From positions 1,625,501-1,689,500 of the forward strand of contig OY821792.1 in NCBI GenBank assembly GCA_963682175.1: a DNA stretch of 64,000 nt, read 5' to 3'. The notes beneath the pieces are model-generated. The model was not told the origin of the DNA. It did no database searches and saw only the letters and a list, made by a program, of their open reading frames with translations. The translations under genes were made by a program, and so were the position numbers. Origin of the DNA: Triglochin maritima (lineage: Eukaryota > Streptophyta > Magnoliopsida > Alismatales > Juncaginaceae). Of the stretch, positions 1-11,871 are shown in pieces (the first letter of the stretch is position 1; each line of letters begins with the position of its first letter).

Positions 1-660
1 GGAAAATCATACAATCTTCATTTCAGCCAACCCGTGCACAACGGACAACCAAAACAAGTTTTCCGTTCGACCGATTATAACCGGTCAACCAGTCTCATTC
101 ATCTGTTCGATCGATTAACTTAAGTGATTTTCTTCAGCCAACCGGTCGACCGTTCTCGACATACCAATCGACCGTTAACCCATATTTTTCTCATTCTTGA
201 ACGTCCTAATTTAGCAATATTGTCGTATTCAACCAATGGTCCAATTCACTTTACCAAATTAAGTTGTCAGAACACCGGTCGACTGAGACCATCTTAGTAA
301 TCGACCATTAGGATTTCTGTTTGGATAGTAACTTTGCACGTGTGATAAGTTCGACCGTTCCTGCCTTTTGGTCGACCGTTTAGTGTTAATCATCCCCAAT
401 CAAACCCTAGACCGGTTAAAAGTTGAGTGCCTTTTGTTTGACCGTTCACTAAACGAAAGAAAAATGGTCGACTGTTTCGACCACAACGGCTGACCGTTTG
501 GTCATGTCATGACACTTTAACTTTTCATCAACTTTAAAGATTGGACCATTCTCTCTTGTCTTTAACTCCAACGGCTATAAAACTTTAGGAGCCTATAAAT
601 AGAGGTTCCCAAATCTTATTCACATATCTCTCACACTTCCAAATTCCTCCAACACTAGAT
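1..660 (+). repeat. copia-type LTR fragment, U3 and start of R
   Basis: About ten variants of GTCGACCG (often inside the palindrome CGGTCGACCG) are scattered over the first 500 bases. They are followed by CCAACGGCTATAAAAC and a TATA box at 594-602. The same arrangement (motif array, CCAACGGCT, TATA) occurs in opposite orientation in the complete solo LTR at 4760-6235, so I read this as the U3/R part of the same or a sister LTR family. Similarity stops near 660, where the LTR is broken, and its start lies before the window. Confidence 0.65.
594..602 (+). promoter_or_regulatory. TATA box of the LTR fragment
   Basis: TATAAATAG follows CCAACGGCTATAAAAC by about 15 bases. The same spacing is seen on the minus strand of the related LTR (TATA at 5297-5305). 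It is the likely promoter of the retroelement, not of a host gene. Confidence 0.55.
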
Positions 661-2507
661 AGAAACTCTCCCTGCAACATGAAGGGAATGTGTGTTCTAA
701 TAAAAAAATGTGTTTTATTATGAATTAAATGTATAAACATTTTGTTCCTTGATTAATGTATTTGTCTTTAAGATGTGTTAAGGAAGAGACTCTTGGTTTT
801 TAACCGTAGAGCTCTAAAAGATAATAGTTTACATAAATCAAAAGTAATTCACAATCATGATGATTAACATGGAACATTAATCACCAAAATAAGATTGTCA
901 TGTTGGTTAAAGGATATTGTAATTCTAGAAGTATTTAACAACATGAGTATACAAAATAAAAAATGTTTATTTCATTTATTGAATTGATCTAACAAATGAG
1001 ACATTATAGAATTGTGTTTGTGTCATTAATGTTTCATTATATTTTTGAATCCTAAGATATGAAACCTATATTTTTTCACATGATAAGTGTATAATTTATT
1101 GAATCAACAACAATCCTTGAGTATCATGATAAAGATATTGGTTGGTTATACATGACTTTTTCGGGAAAAGATGATATGTCAAAAGATTATCATTTCCCTT
1201 TTGACGTGAGTTATAATATTGTTGGGGCCCTTGATAATGCACAATTATAATGTGCACAATGTGACTTAATTATGTATAGTTATATATTTATAATTTACTT
1301 GAGAGATCAAGTAATGAATATATATTACAAAAATGACACATTTCTAATTTGAATAATATTCTTAATATCATGAGGCAAAGGATAGACACAAATGATATTA
1401 CTTATATCACTAAATAGATCGTCAGTTGTTCGAGTAAACAAAACATTTTTGTTATTTGAGTAACTATAATGAATAACAAGATATTGTTTATAGTTTATGA
1501 TATCAAATGTTTAATATCATTGCCAACATAACTTAGATCCTCTTATAGGTCACACCACAAAACTGAAAAACAAGATATGTGATTTTATATGTTGTAATAA
1601 TTTCATGTGTTATGAAATAATATACATGTGGTAAAATAATAAAATCATTATGTCATAATAATGACATAGTTAGAATATCAAATAAATTTGTATGAGATAT
1701 GTATATATTATGTGGTATACTATTTTGATATTATATAAGATAATATATTACTTTATATAATGTGATCCGCAACATTATAACATATAAATTTGATAAAGCC
1801 CCAAAGCCCAAATGTTGTTGTATATTAAGTTAAAATTTGGTAAAGTCAAAAATAGTGAAAAATTGTCCCATCATTTGCATATATAAATAAGAGATTTTTG
1901 CTGATTAATAGCTGAATTAAATCCACCTTTGTCAAAGGTAGTTATTGGATGATTATGTGGCAAAAGAAACAAGAGATCATCTGTAAAGTGGTTTGCACAT
2001 GATGTGGTTTAGTGAAAAGATTAACAATGGATCATGTGTAAGTGCTTTGCAAGAGATGTGGGTTAGAGGAAACCCTATAAATATGTCCCTCCTTTTCTTG
2101 TTTATATGAATGCAAAAAAATCTCTTCCATATTTTCTCCATGATTCCATCTGAAATTCTCTTAGTTTTAATTGTGTGCTGGAGATTAATTTGTTTGGAGC
2201 ATAGAAGGGATTCCTTGAAAAATTCTAACCTTGTAATAGAGATTGATTAACTAGATTCGATCTCTCTAATCTTCTTTAGAATTTGGTGAACACTTGGATG
2301 TGATTCTAAGGCAATTCGATGTGCAACCCGAAACCGGAACCATCCCCAACCCAACCACCAATTTCTGAGCACTTTTCTTTTCCTTTAAATCCTAGTTTCT
2401 CATTTATGAATCGAATTTCAGTATTTTGTTGTTATTTATTTCGTACAATGAGTGACTAATTTTCCATGCTAAGGTTTTGATGAAACTAGTGTTGAAATTT
2501 GATGTAC
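661..2507. other. AT-rich stretch without a recognisable gene
   Basis: No reading frame of note and no motif I recognise. A TATA-like TATAAATAT at 2076-2084 is followed by a pyrimidine-rich leader and GC-poor sequence, which resembles the promoter/R-U5 part of another LTR. I see no TG...CA ends with a target duplication to prove it. Confidence 0.4.
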
Positions 2508-3239
2508 TTTTTTTGCAAAGAAAAATGGGGGCTTAGCCTCTAAATTTTATTTGTCTAAAGTTGTTTACAACCTACAAAATTTAAAGATAAGTCCACGGGT
2601 TTATGCCACATGCATAACTGGCCTCCACACTACATTTTACATAATACATCACTATATGCGTTGTAGTTTAAGAACAGTTGTATCATCAAGGCATCAACAA
2701 GCTGAAACTACCTCCAAGTGGCCTCGAAATGTTGCACTTCTTCATCCTTTGCGAGTATCTTGGCTTTATCCCCCAAGCACCTGAGTGTGTCTTTGACAAC
2801 AACCATGAGGTTTGCCAGCCTCTTTCTTTCTCCCTCAAATATCATTCGATTACGCTCGAGCCAACATTCATGTATCATAGCATTAAACACCCACCTTCTT
2901 ACCACCTTTCCAAGTTAGCTTCCACGTGCATGTGATAGACGCATGACCTTGCCTTCTAAATTGCTTGCCATGTGTGGGTTGAGTTGCATGAAGTCAAGGA
3001 GACAGCTCCACACCTCCTTCGTGTATTGACATCCTCAAAAAAGGTGCTTCATGTCCTCCTCATTTTTGTCACAAAGTACACATGTTGGGTCATGCATTGC
3101 GCCTCGCTTAAACACGAGCTTCTTTGTGAGTAGGCGTCCCTTCATTGATCTCCAAGCCATGAGTGCATATTTCGGGACAACAAACTTGTTGGTAAAGTGC
3201 TTTGAATGAACGTTTGAAGGGTTTGCTATAAAGTCAAAA
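2508..3239 (-). pseudogene. L1-type LINE, 3' end remnant (zf-RVT region)
   Basis: The minus strand encodes the C-terminal zinc-binding part of an L1-type ORF2 (zf-RVT family). Visible pieces are MAWRSMKGRLLTKKL, then CVLCDKNEEDMKHLF with the Cys pair and His, then RRWVFNAMIHECWLERNR. At least two in-frame stops break the frame (after MKHLF and before LGKVVRR). The 3' end has AGGCTAAGCCCCC followed by an A-run (T-run on the plus strand at 2508-2514). This matches the ends of the LINE copies at 34557-35619 and 58093-59154, so all three belong to one family. I did not find its target duplication. It is older and more decayed than the other two. Confidence 0.8.
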
Positions 3240-4755
3240 CCCAGGGTTTAATAGACTCCTGGGGTGGAGCCTGACCATGATAAACCGATGATGAGGCCTA
3301 AGGAGGATGGTGAGTATGTGGTCGAGACCATTGATGTGGGGTTTGTAGGTCGCCAATGGGCATGTAGGGTGATAAGGTGGGGGTTGAGGTGAGCGTGCGA
3401 GCTTTGACTGTATCGCCCACTAGGCCCCCAAGAAAAGTTAGGGTGGTTTCGCCATCCCGGGTTGTAAGTGTGGTTGTACGGGTCATTATAGGGTCGTTGT
3501 TCATACATCATATTCGCATGCTTAGTATTTCTTAGAGCATAAGCACACTCCAAGTCATTGTGTCCTATAAGTCCACACTTACTGCATGAGAAAGTAGTGA
3601 CCTGAGCTACAGGAGCTCTGTACAACTCTAAACTCTCTAGCCTACTTATGAGAGCAATCATTTTCGTCTCTGATGAGATAGTTGGCTCGACTTGGTATGG
3701 GTGTCTCTCTCATGGTGTCTCACTCAAGGGTACGTTCAACCATTAATTCAAAGGTATCACGTGCCTCATAGATGAGCTTCATTTGGAAATCACCCTGACA
3801 CATCTACTCCAACAATGTGCGGGTGTTGTAGTTGAGGCCCTCATAAACAATCTGGCACAACTACCACAGCTCAAGCCCATGATGAGGGCACTACAAGAGA
3901 AGGTTCTTGAACCTCTCAAAGAAAGCATTAAATGATTCAGTGTTAGTCAAATACATTTGATTTATCTAGTGCCACAACTATTGAGTTTTACTTTGGGGGA
4001 AGAATCTCTTCCGAAACACGACCAAGAAGTCACCCCAAGACCGAATCATGTTTTTGGGAGGCTATACATCTATTTTTTTGCATTATCCTTCAACGTGAAA
4101 AAAATCATCCTCAACCAGACAGAATCCTCGTCAAGATGTTGAAGCTAGAATATGGAGCATACCTCCTCTAATTTGTGTATAAAAATATATGTACTGTCCT
4201 TATTGGAAGTGAAGTTTGGAAGCATGCTCACATGGGTCTGCTCCCACAAAGTCATCGGTCAAAATTGTCGATCTAGAGATGGTGGTGCACCCAGAACTCG
4301 ATAATGACCGGGACCCTCTTCCTCCTGAGTCAGAGGAGGAGAAGGTCTTTGTGGTGGTGGGAGTGGACCATGGAACTCCATGTGTGGAACCTAGACTTCC
4401 CCACGTCGATGAGACGGTGCGCCCTTTTGCTCCAAAGGGAGCTCGATGCGGAGAAGGACGATAAGACCGTCTATCTCAAAAAGAAAAAAAGACACTCTCT
4501 CAAGTCGAGCGCTCTCACAAAGAAAGAGCAAAATCTCGCATAAAATGCTTAACTTGACTCGAAAAACACACACAATAGGTCTAATCAAAGGAGGAGACTA
4601 ATAGAAAAATGTAGATAAGGAAAAGACTCAAATGAGAAGGGAAGAAACCCTAGATCTAGTGTGGGTAAGAGTAAGGGTAGAAGCCTAATTTACCAGACAC
4701 GGCTCAAAGAAGCTTATGTTGGCTATGGGTCCTAAGACTCCCCATACTCTCAAAC
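3240..4755 (-). pseudogene. Athila/Tat-like gag remnant (element D)
   Basis: Decayed gag of a Ty3-type element on the minus strand. The best-preserved frame (3248-3661) has a CCHC zinc knuckle, CSKCGLIGHNDLEC (CX2CX4HX4C), followed by a tract rich in Asn, Pro and Tyr (YNPGWRNHPNFSW). The same order occurs in the better gag at 45150-45641. Upstream (3700-4240) the capsid domain can be followed only in pieces, with stops and frame changes, for example near MLPNFTS and LEEVCS. 4460-4755 is non-coding leader, homologous in reverse to 12600-12800. The leader is interrupted at 4760 by a solo LTR and resumes at 6236. Confidence 0.75.
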
Positions 4756-4759
4756 ACCT

Positions 4760-6235
4760 TGTAGGATCGTGAGGGTCTCTAATTCTAATCACTTTTAATC
4801 TAATTACCTACTTGTTTAGTCAATCAAGATATGCACAACAGAATTTAAAATAAACAAGCAAGGAAGGAAGGAGATAAGCAAACCACAAGGAGTCAGGGGA
4901 TTTTTATAGAGGATTGGCACCCCACCCAGGTCCTAGTCCTCTCTTGCATGCTCCGCTCGGATCACCAAGCTCCTCTCACGACTTCACTAACCACTCCCCG
5001 TTCTGGGCTGGGAGAGAACGCATTTACAATCTTCAAGCTCGCGAACAACCCTCACCGAGCTTGGCTCTTCCTCTCACAATCCGAGAGGGATGCTTCGGGC
5101 TTTCACCAAAACCTTTACTTGACTTTGACAACAACAAACTTGAGTGGGACAATCACTCTCTAAACTTGAGCACACTTTAGAAAGATAAGAATTGATCTTA
5201 AGTGTGGAAATTGAGGCTTGGAGTGTTTGGAATGATCTCTCTAATGTAGGAGGCAAATATGTGTGGGAAAGTTGTGTTAAAATGTGTTTTACAACTCTAT
5301 ATATAAGCATTAGAGAGAATATAGCCGTTGGGGTTAATTGGGTAAGAGTTGGTGTAAGATACACAAAATAGAAACTAGCAGGACCCAATTCTAAGTAAAT
5401 TCGATCGACCAGATCGGGTTGTTCGGTCGACCGTTTGGCAGTTTGGTCAACCAGTTACAAAACGGTCGACCGCCCAATGCTATGTCTGGGGTACACTTAA
5501 GTGATCGGTCGAACACCGAATAGGGTTCAGTCGACCAATTTACACCAGACACTAAAGGGTTGACAAACAAGGTTATATTCGGTCGACCGAATTGCAGCAG
5601 GAGGTTTGGGTTTGTCAAGACACATAAGTTCGATCGACCGAACAAGGTCCTCGGTCGACCGATACATAAAATGTATTTGGGCTATATTTTATATAATACG
5701 AATACGACCATTGGGTATAATACGACAAAACAAACAGTTGGAAAAATATGTTCACTCGGTCGACCGAAAAGGTATGGACGTTCGACCGAACTTGGGCAGT
5801 AAAACACTAACAGGATATATGATCACTCGGTCGACCAAACGGTCTGTTTCGGTCGACCGAATGTGGGCAGACTGTTCAGGTTTTGGTTTAGTATTTTCCT
5901 GTCTATGTTTGGGTGATCTATTGAAGTCCAAATTACGTGAAATTTTGTGTGTGACTTCTATAGGGAACCTAGTGTGTGGTTGAGTAGTTTTTAGCTCAAG
6001 TATGCTCAATTACACAAAGTTCCTAAGGCTCAAAGAAATACAAATTACATATCTTCAAATGAGCTTGATTACATGTCTTGACTTGATTTCCTTTCTTTCT
6101 TTAGTCTTGATTACCTGTAGAGGTTAGCACAAAGCAATATATATGCAATGCAACATGTGTGCTACTCTACATGATTACAATTAAGATTAGGTTGATTGAA
6201 TCATCAAAACATAGATTAATGGCAAAAAGCCAACA
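4760..6235 (-). mobile_element. solo LTR, copia-type, with palindrome-rich U3
   Basis: A 1476-bp solo LTR read on the minus strand as TGTTGGCTTTTTGCC...TCCTACA. It is flanked by a perfect 5-bp target duplication, CACCT (4755-4759 and 6236-6240). Its U3 (about 5400-5880) holds about a dozen copies or variants of the palindrome CGGTCGACCG, then CCAACGGCT, then a TATA box at 5297-5305. No internal domain remains, so LTR-LTR recombination is the likely origin. It sits in the leader of element D. The TGTTGGCTTTTTGCCATTAA start is typical of copia-lineage LTRs; the exact lineage is not certain. Confidence 0.85.
5297..5305 (-). promoter_or_regulatory. TATA box of the solo LTR
   Basis: On the minus strand, CCAACGGCTATATTC is followed about 25 bases later by TTATATATAG. 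Placed just downstream of the GTCGACCG-rich U3, as in the fragment at 1-660. Confidence 0.55.
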
Positions 6236-6270
6236 CACCTCACCTCCATCGACCGAAGGTCACAAAGTTG

Positions 6271-7690
6271 TTGTTTCAATTAAGCTTAAATCGTAAGTGC
6301 ACGGCCGTGATGAAGAAGTAGCAAGTACGGGTCAAGTCCATAAAGAGGTGTGTCAAATCTGATTTTCAGAAATTGAGTGGAAAATAAAGGGGAGAACAAG
6401 TTGATTACACTAAACTAGGATACACTAAACAAGCAATTAACTAACAAGAAAGATAAAAGCAAAAGAGTAACTGAAACTAAACTAAGAAAAAAACAAAGCG
6501 AGATGAAATTCAATAAGTAAAACCCCTAAGAGGTGGTGTGTGTACACATGTGATAAGGTGATAAAGAATGCATTCAATAAGGCACAAGTGTAGGTTGTGT
6601 TTTCATGCATAGGAAGTACCTAATGGTTGTGACAAAACCTATCATTCCAATCACTAACCTAGTTGATTAACATGAGTATAAATAAGTTGGTTATTAAGAA
6701 CCTAAACAAGCATGGGAAGTACCATTGGTTATGGCAAACCCCCATCAAGTTGAGTATTCTCTTTTAAACAAAAAATCATACATTCACATTCGTCACATAT
6801 TGCAAAAGATAGCAGTCATCCTATTCTTCATTACATGTATAAACATCATCTCAATCCCCAAAGGGAGATGGAACTACTCACTACACATTAAGTTAACAAT
6901 TATACTAATGAAGAAAGACATTCTAACTAGTTATACTAAGATTAGGAAAACTAAACTAAACTAAACATGCAAGAATTAAAAGAGACAACATTAAAACAAA
7001 ATTACAAAGAATTATTTTATTTACATCACATTACAAGTAACATTCTTCTCCACTTGGGTTTTGCTCCAAGGCTTACTCCAAGTAGAGAGAATGACCACCA
7101 AGTTATGGGTAATTACAAAGGAAGAAGAATATTCTATTTATAGACATGAAAAAATGACAACTGGGGACAATCTCCAAGTGAGGGACTACTTAAACTTCTA
7201 CAAATGGACATAAACGATATAATGATGAACATCAGAGCAAAAGATGGTTGGATTTGGGCCATAGTGGACCACCAATTGGTGGTCTATGGCTGCTGATTGG
7301 AAGTCATAAAGTGTTGTATCCGACTAGTATTCATCTGGTGACTTCTTTGCTTCAATTAGTAACATTGGGTGCACTTGGTTTGGCAATAGGGATCTAGATA
7401 CAAGCCTAATTGTCATAATACTATAGTGTGGAGTTTCTCAGTTTGCGATTTGGTCCCTCCGAGCTTACTTCTAGGTATTTCCTTCTTGCTGATGGGTCCT
7501 TGTGTATTACAAGAAGGTCCATTTTGCTTCATTTAAGTCATTTCTTCTTACGTTTTAGTCCTTTTTCTCTTTCCTTCTCTTCTTTATTACCTAATACCTT
7601 AAATATAACAACAGACACTTGAGTAGCACAAAGTTGGGGTAAAATAAAGGATATATAGTATGACTATGATGTATGATATGCTACTAATCA
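6271..7690 (-). repeat. 5' LTR of element D (Athila/Tat-like)
   Basis: On the minus strand it starts TGATTAGTAGCATATC (at 7690), nearly matching the plus-strand LTR start at 25034. It ends near 6271, just beyond the CGTAAGTGCACGG block shared by all Athila-like LTRs here. A TATA (CTATTTATAG on the plus strand, about 7134-7143), a perfect 18-bp palindrome at 7267-7284 and a ~21-bp-phased GTC array (7453, 7475, 7496, 7517, 7537, 7558) mark U3. A primer site is not visible beside it; compared with T2, some 700 bases between LTR and leader appear deleted near 6270. Confidence 0.7.
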
Positions 7691-8995
7691 AATAAGCCTA
7701 ATCTAGCAGACACAGCTCAAAGAAGTTTAGGCTGGCTATGGATCCTAAGACTAGAGAGCACCTAACTGTGACGTCCACACTCCCAAACACCTCACCTCCC
7801 TTGACTGAAGGTCACAAAGTTGTCTTGAGAGATTTAGTACCTGGAGGTCCCAAAAATCACAAATAGCTAAGAAAACGACGACGTTCAGGCCATGACATCG
7901 AGAATGGGCTCATCTCCTTTGTGTACTAAATCCTAGGGGTCAATGTCTACTTGATTTTAGATTAAGGCTCTTGATTAGGAGTGATTTTTGAGGCAAAGGA
8001 AGAGGTGATGAAATTCCAAATCTTTTATGGGACAACCTCCTTATGGTGTTTTGATTCCAAATCTAGCAATCAACTCACCATACAAACACTCACCCTTATG
8101 AGTGTTGTTGTGACTACCATACTCGAGTGGGAAAGGAATGGAGAATGATGAGATTATGCTAAACTAGCTACACTAAACTATGAATGAATGAACAATTATA
8201 CTAAACCCCCATGGAGTGGAGGTGTGTAGGTGTGTGGGGGGAGGGGGTCTTCATTACATTAGGCACAAGTGTGTAAAGTAAGTGAAATCAACTAGAAACT
8301 ATGTGGAGTCTAATTAATATCAACTACATTTGCATGAATACATGACTAGTATAATTACACATGAAGTTAAAATGCACTTTGGGTTCTCAAGAATGAACTA
8401 AGTACCTAGTGTGGACCTTAGGACATCAACTAACCATCAAGAAATTTAATACATTCATGGATTAAACACCTAGAAATGGCAGAAATCAGAAGAACCCATC
8501 ACCCACACATCACAATATCTACATCACCTCCACCCCAAATGGGGTCGATCTACTCTCTACTCATGGTAACAACTATGGAAAGCAAGAAATCTACACTAGA
8601 CATGGTAAGAAAAGCAAAGTAGAAAATCAATCGACAAAACACAATAATACTTGGATAGATAGGAAGCTAAAGAAGATAGGAATCCAAATCTACCTTTAGA
8701 TTAAGAAAAGAGTAACATTACAAGCTTCAACTCCACCCTTTCTATACTACCTAAATTGGGTAAAACCTAAGTTTCTCTAATGGTGGAATGGAGGAATTGC
8801 TCTAGAAAGGAAAATGAAACCATGTTATTTATAGAAGAAAGTGTGGTGTAGATGATTTTGGCAGCAATCCAGCGGCTGTAATTGATTTATCTAGGTTATG
8901 GGGCACCCTATTAATCTGACTCAGGGCATGGGAGGAATTTGGGAACCAAATTCTCCAACATATCCACCCTAGACAGGTCTTCCAAGGGAAAGATT
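7691..8995 (-). repeat. leader plus truncated LTR of another Athila-like element
   Basis: 7691-8080 is homologous in reverse to the T2 leader at 12400-12800 (shared: the 'catgacatcgagaatgggctcat' stretch, 'ctttgtgacctt'). 8085-8995 is homologous in reverse to the T2 LTR at about 10780-11800, including CTCCACCCCAAATGGGG and the minus-strand TATA near 8828. The LTR is cut off near 8995, before its phased array and 5' end. No protein-coding part remains. Confidence 0.65.
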
Positions 8996-9280
8996 AATGT
9001 AAATTTAATACATAGAAGGGGTCGTAGATGAGAAGGCATACGACATAATGATATGGAAGACAAGACTTATAAAATGAGAAGGCGTTAATATATGATACAG
9101 TGGATTGTTAAGTTGTCAATCATAATAGAAAACCCAGTTATAGCGGTGGTAAGTGGGTCAATCCCCGCAAAGGTGCTCCATGGAATCATAATTATTTCTC
9201 ACAATAAATTGGTTAGAATAATAATAAGAGAAGTAAGTGAATGAACCTAAAACTACACTACACTAATTAAGCAGCTAATT
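8996..9280. other. unassigned sequence around the TRIM insertion
   Basis: No gene. The block GGTAAGTGGGTCAATCCCCGC near 9140 weakly recalls the 'agtacgggtcga' block near LTR ends of this window, so it may be LTR debris. The sequence resumes at 10152 beyond the TRIM. Confidence 0.35.
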
Positions 9281-10146
9281 TATAACGTCCCGTCCCTGAG
9301 CACATATCGAACCTGGATCTTCGTCCGTCAACCATGATCCCACTGGCCCACAACACCCACCTATTGCCACAAAACTTAAGTTGGTAAGTGTTATTGTAGT
9401 GGACTCATATCATTATATCTCATCCCAACAATCTCATGTTAGGCAATGTGAGACTAATGTTGGGGTGTTACAACCTACCCCACTTGAACACCTGATGTCC
9501 TCATCAGTCAAGCCAATCAGTCACCAGGCGTTGTGGGATTCTAGAGGTGGTTCCCACCCTTTTGGTGTAGCACTTAGTTCCCATAATTCTGGTTGGTTTA
9601 GGCTCTCATACCATCTGTAACGTTCCGTCCCCGAGCCCGTATCAAACCCAATTCCTGGTCAATCACCCATGATCCCACTGGCCCACGACACCCACATATT
9701 GCCACACAACTTAAGTTGGTAAGTGTTTTGGTAGTGGACTCATGTCATATATCCCATCCCAACAATCTCATGCTAGGCAATGTGGGACTAAAGTTTTGGG
9801 GTGTTACAACCCACCCCACTTGAACACATAACGTCCTCGTTAGAGTCAAGCCAATCAGTCACCATGCATTGTAGGATTCTAGAGATGGCTCCCACCCTTT
9901 TGGTGTAGCACTTAGTTCCCACAATTCTGGCTGGTTAAGGCTCTCATACCATCTGTAACGTGTCGTCCTCGAGCCCGTATCGAACCCAGGTCCCAGTCCG
10001 TCACCCATGATCCCACTGGACCACGACACCCACCTATTGCCACAAAACTTAAGTTGGTAAGTGTTATGGTAGTGGACTCATGTCATATATCCCATCCCAA
10101 CAATCTCATGTTAGCCAATATGGGACTAATGTTTTGGGGTGTTACA
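9281..10146 (-). mobile_element. TRIM retrotransposon, tandem form (3 LTRs, 2 internals)
   Basis: Three copies of a ~193-bp LTR (9281-9472, 9616-9808, 9954-10146) alternate with two ~145-bp internal segments. The whole is flanked by a perfect 5-bp target duplication, TAATT (9276-9280 and 10147-10151). On the minus strand each LTR reads TGTAACACCCC...CGTTACA. After two of them come GA and then TGGTATGAGAGCC, one mismatch from the tRNA-iMet primer site TGGTATCAGAGCC. The purine-rich AAGTGGGGT(A/G)GGT precedes the LTR at the other side. There is no coding capacity, as expected of a terminal-repeat retrotransposon in miniature. The right-hand copy is canonical at both ends; the left-hand LTR has TA for TG. 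Confidence 0.9.
9601..9613 (-). promoter_or_regulatory. tRNA-iMet-type primer binding site of the TRIM (first internal)
   Basis: Minus strand TGGTATGAGAGCC, two bases inside the LTR end. A second identical site lies at 9939-9951. Both differ from the canonical site by one base. Confidence 0.8.
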
Positions 10147-10151
10147 TAATT

Positions 10152-10366
10152 TAACTAAAAACAACAAAATATATATATGCATAAGAGAATGCAAAAAATG
10201 GATCCCTTAGGTGTGGAGAATTGGGCTAGTGAGTAATGAATGACGGTGTGTGTGTGTTCCAGGACGAAAACATTTGTGCATGGGTGTGTTTGGTGACACA
10301 AACACGTTTGTGTAGAGAGTGCCAACACCACGATATGTTTCAAGCTATATATAAAGATAAATCAGC
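10152..10366. other. short unassigned stretch
   Basis: AT-rich continuation of the TRIM's target sequence, with a short GT run near 10246. No gene or promoter I can support. Confidence 0.3.
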
Positions 10367-11848
10367 TGATTAGTTTCATATCACACATCGCATTCATGCT
10401 ACATTCTTTATTTTACCCTCAATTTTATGATACTCGAGTGTTCGTTGTTGTATTTTCAAGTGTTAGGTAATAAAGAAGAGAAAGGAAGAGAAAATGACTG
10501 AAATGCAAAAAGATGACTTAAATGAAGCAAATTGGACATGTTTGTCATGCACAAGGACACATCTGCAAATTAGAAAAGACAGATGAAATCTAGAGAGACA
10601 TAAACGCAAGAAAAATATTTTGGGCACAAAAATCCTTCAGTCTCATGATCTTGAGGAGTATTTGGGCAATTAAAAACAAACTTGCTCGAACCAGCAGACC
10701 AGGAGTGCACCTCACGTGCAAAATTCACAACTTAAGTCATAGAAGACATTTTTACCAAATCTGACCCGCCGGACCCACCTGGGGCAGATCTGTTGGAGAA
10801 TATGGTGCTCAGATTTTGGCCGTGGCTCGAGTCAGATTAATGTTGTGCACCAGAACTTAGAGAGATCAATTTCAGCAGTTCGATTCCTCCTCGAATTATC
10901 TACACCACACTCTCTTCTATAAATAGTATGGTTTCTTCTTCCTTTCATCTTCTTCTCCACCCCACCATTAGAATAGCTTAGGTTTACCCATTTGGGTTGC
11001 AAGAATAAGGAGGTGGAGGGAGCATGTAACATAGGTTTTTCTTTAATCTAATGTTAGATTTGAGTTACTCTCTTCTTTAACTTGCTTTCTATCCAAGTAT
11101 TTTTTTATTTTGTTGTTTGATTTTCTACTTTGCTTTTCTTGTCATGTTTAGTGTAGATTTCTTGCCTTCCATAGTTGTTACATGAGTAGAGAGTAGATCC
11201 ACCCCATTTGTGGTGGATGTGATGTAGATTAGGTCATGGGTTCTTCTATTTGCATCATTTCATGTGCTTAATGTAAATATATGCATGTAAGTTGCTTAAA
11301 CATGTAGTAGATTATAAAATGGCCATGTTCGGTACTTCTCTCATGCTAGATTAAGAGTTTAGTTGTTGCTTGTAATGATTTATCTTGTAATAGTTTATCT
11401 TGTTATGGAAAATGGCTTGTCATGTATGGTTGCTTGATTAGTAAAGAATGCATGAACGTATTAAATTTTATGGATGGTTAATTCTTGAGAACCCTAAGTG
11501 CATCTTAACTTCATGTCTAACTCTATTAGTTATGTATTCATGTAAATGTAGTTGATGTTAATTAGACTCCACACTAGTTTCTAGCTGATTTCACCTACTT
11601 TACACACTTGTGCCTCATGTAATCAAGACCCACTCACACATTCATACCTCCACTCCATGAGGGTTTAGTTTAATTGTTGATTCATTCATCGTTAAGTGTA
11701 GTTAGTTTAGCATAATCCATTCATTCTCCTCTCTTTTCCCACTTTAGTATGGTAGTCACAAGAATACTCACAACTCCTTGAGGTTCGATCTTTATTTTCC
11801 ATGTCTTCACCAACGACGTGTAGTTAAAGTTATTAAAACTATGAATCA
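10367..11848 (+). repeat. 5' LTR of T2 (Athila/Tat-like)
   Basis: A 1482-bp LTR starting TGATTAGTTTCATATC and ending ACTATGAATCA, followed after five bases by a decayed tRNA-Asp primer site. It has the phased GAC array (10496, 10515, 10535, 10556, 10578) and a TATA box (CTATAAATAG, about 10918-10927). The equivalent LTRs at 25034 and (reversed) 6271 are related but clearly diverged, so they are subfamilies and not its partner LTR. Confidence 0.8.
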
Positions 11849-11853
11849 AGTTT

Positions 11854-11871
11854 TGGCACCATTGTCGGAAA
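11854..11871 (+). promoter_or_regulatory. decayed tRNA-Asp primer binding site of T2
   Basis: TGGCACCATTGTCGGAAA against the intact TGGCGCCGTTGCCGGGGA of T1. Most differences are G-to-A or C-to-T, as expected from decay of methylated cytosines. Confidence 0.75.

Noticed and set aside
9281..10146. Satellite-like tandem repeat with a period of about 337 bp
   Set aside because: Each unit has LTR ends, primer site and polypurine tract, and the whole has one target duplication, so a tandem TRIM explains it better.
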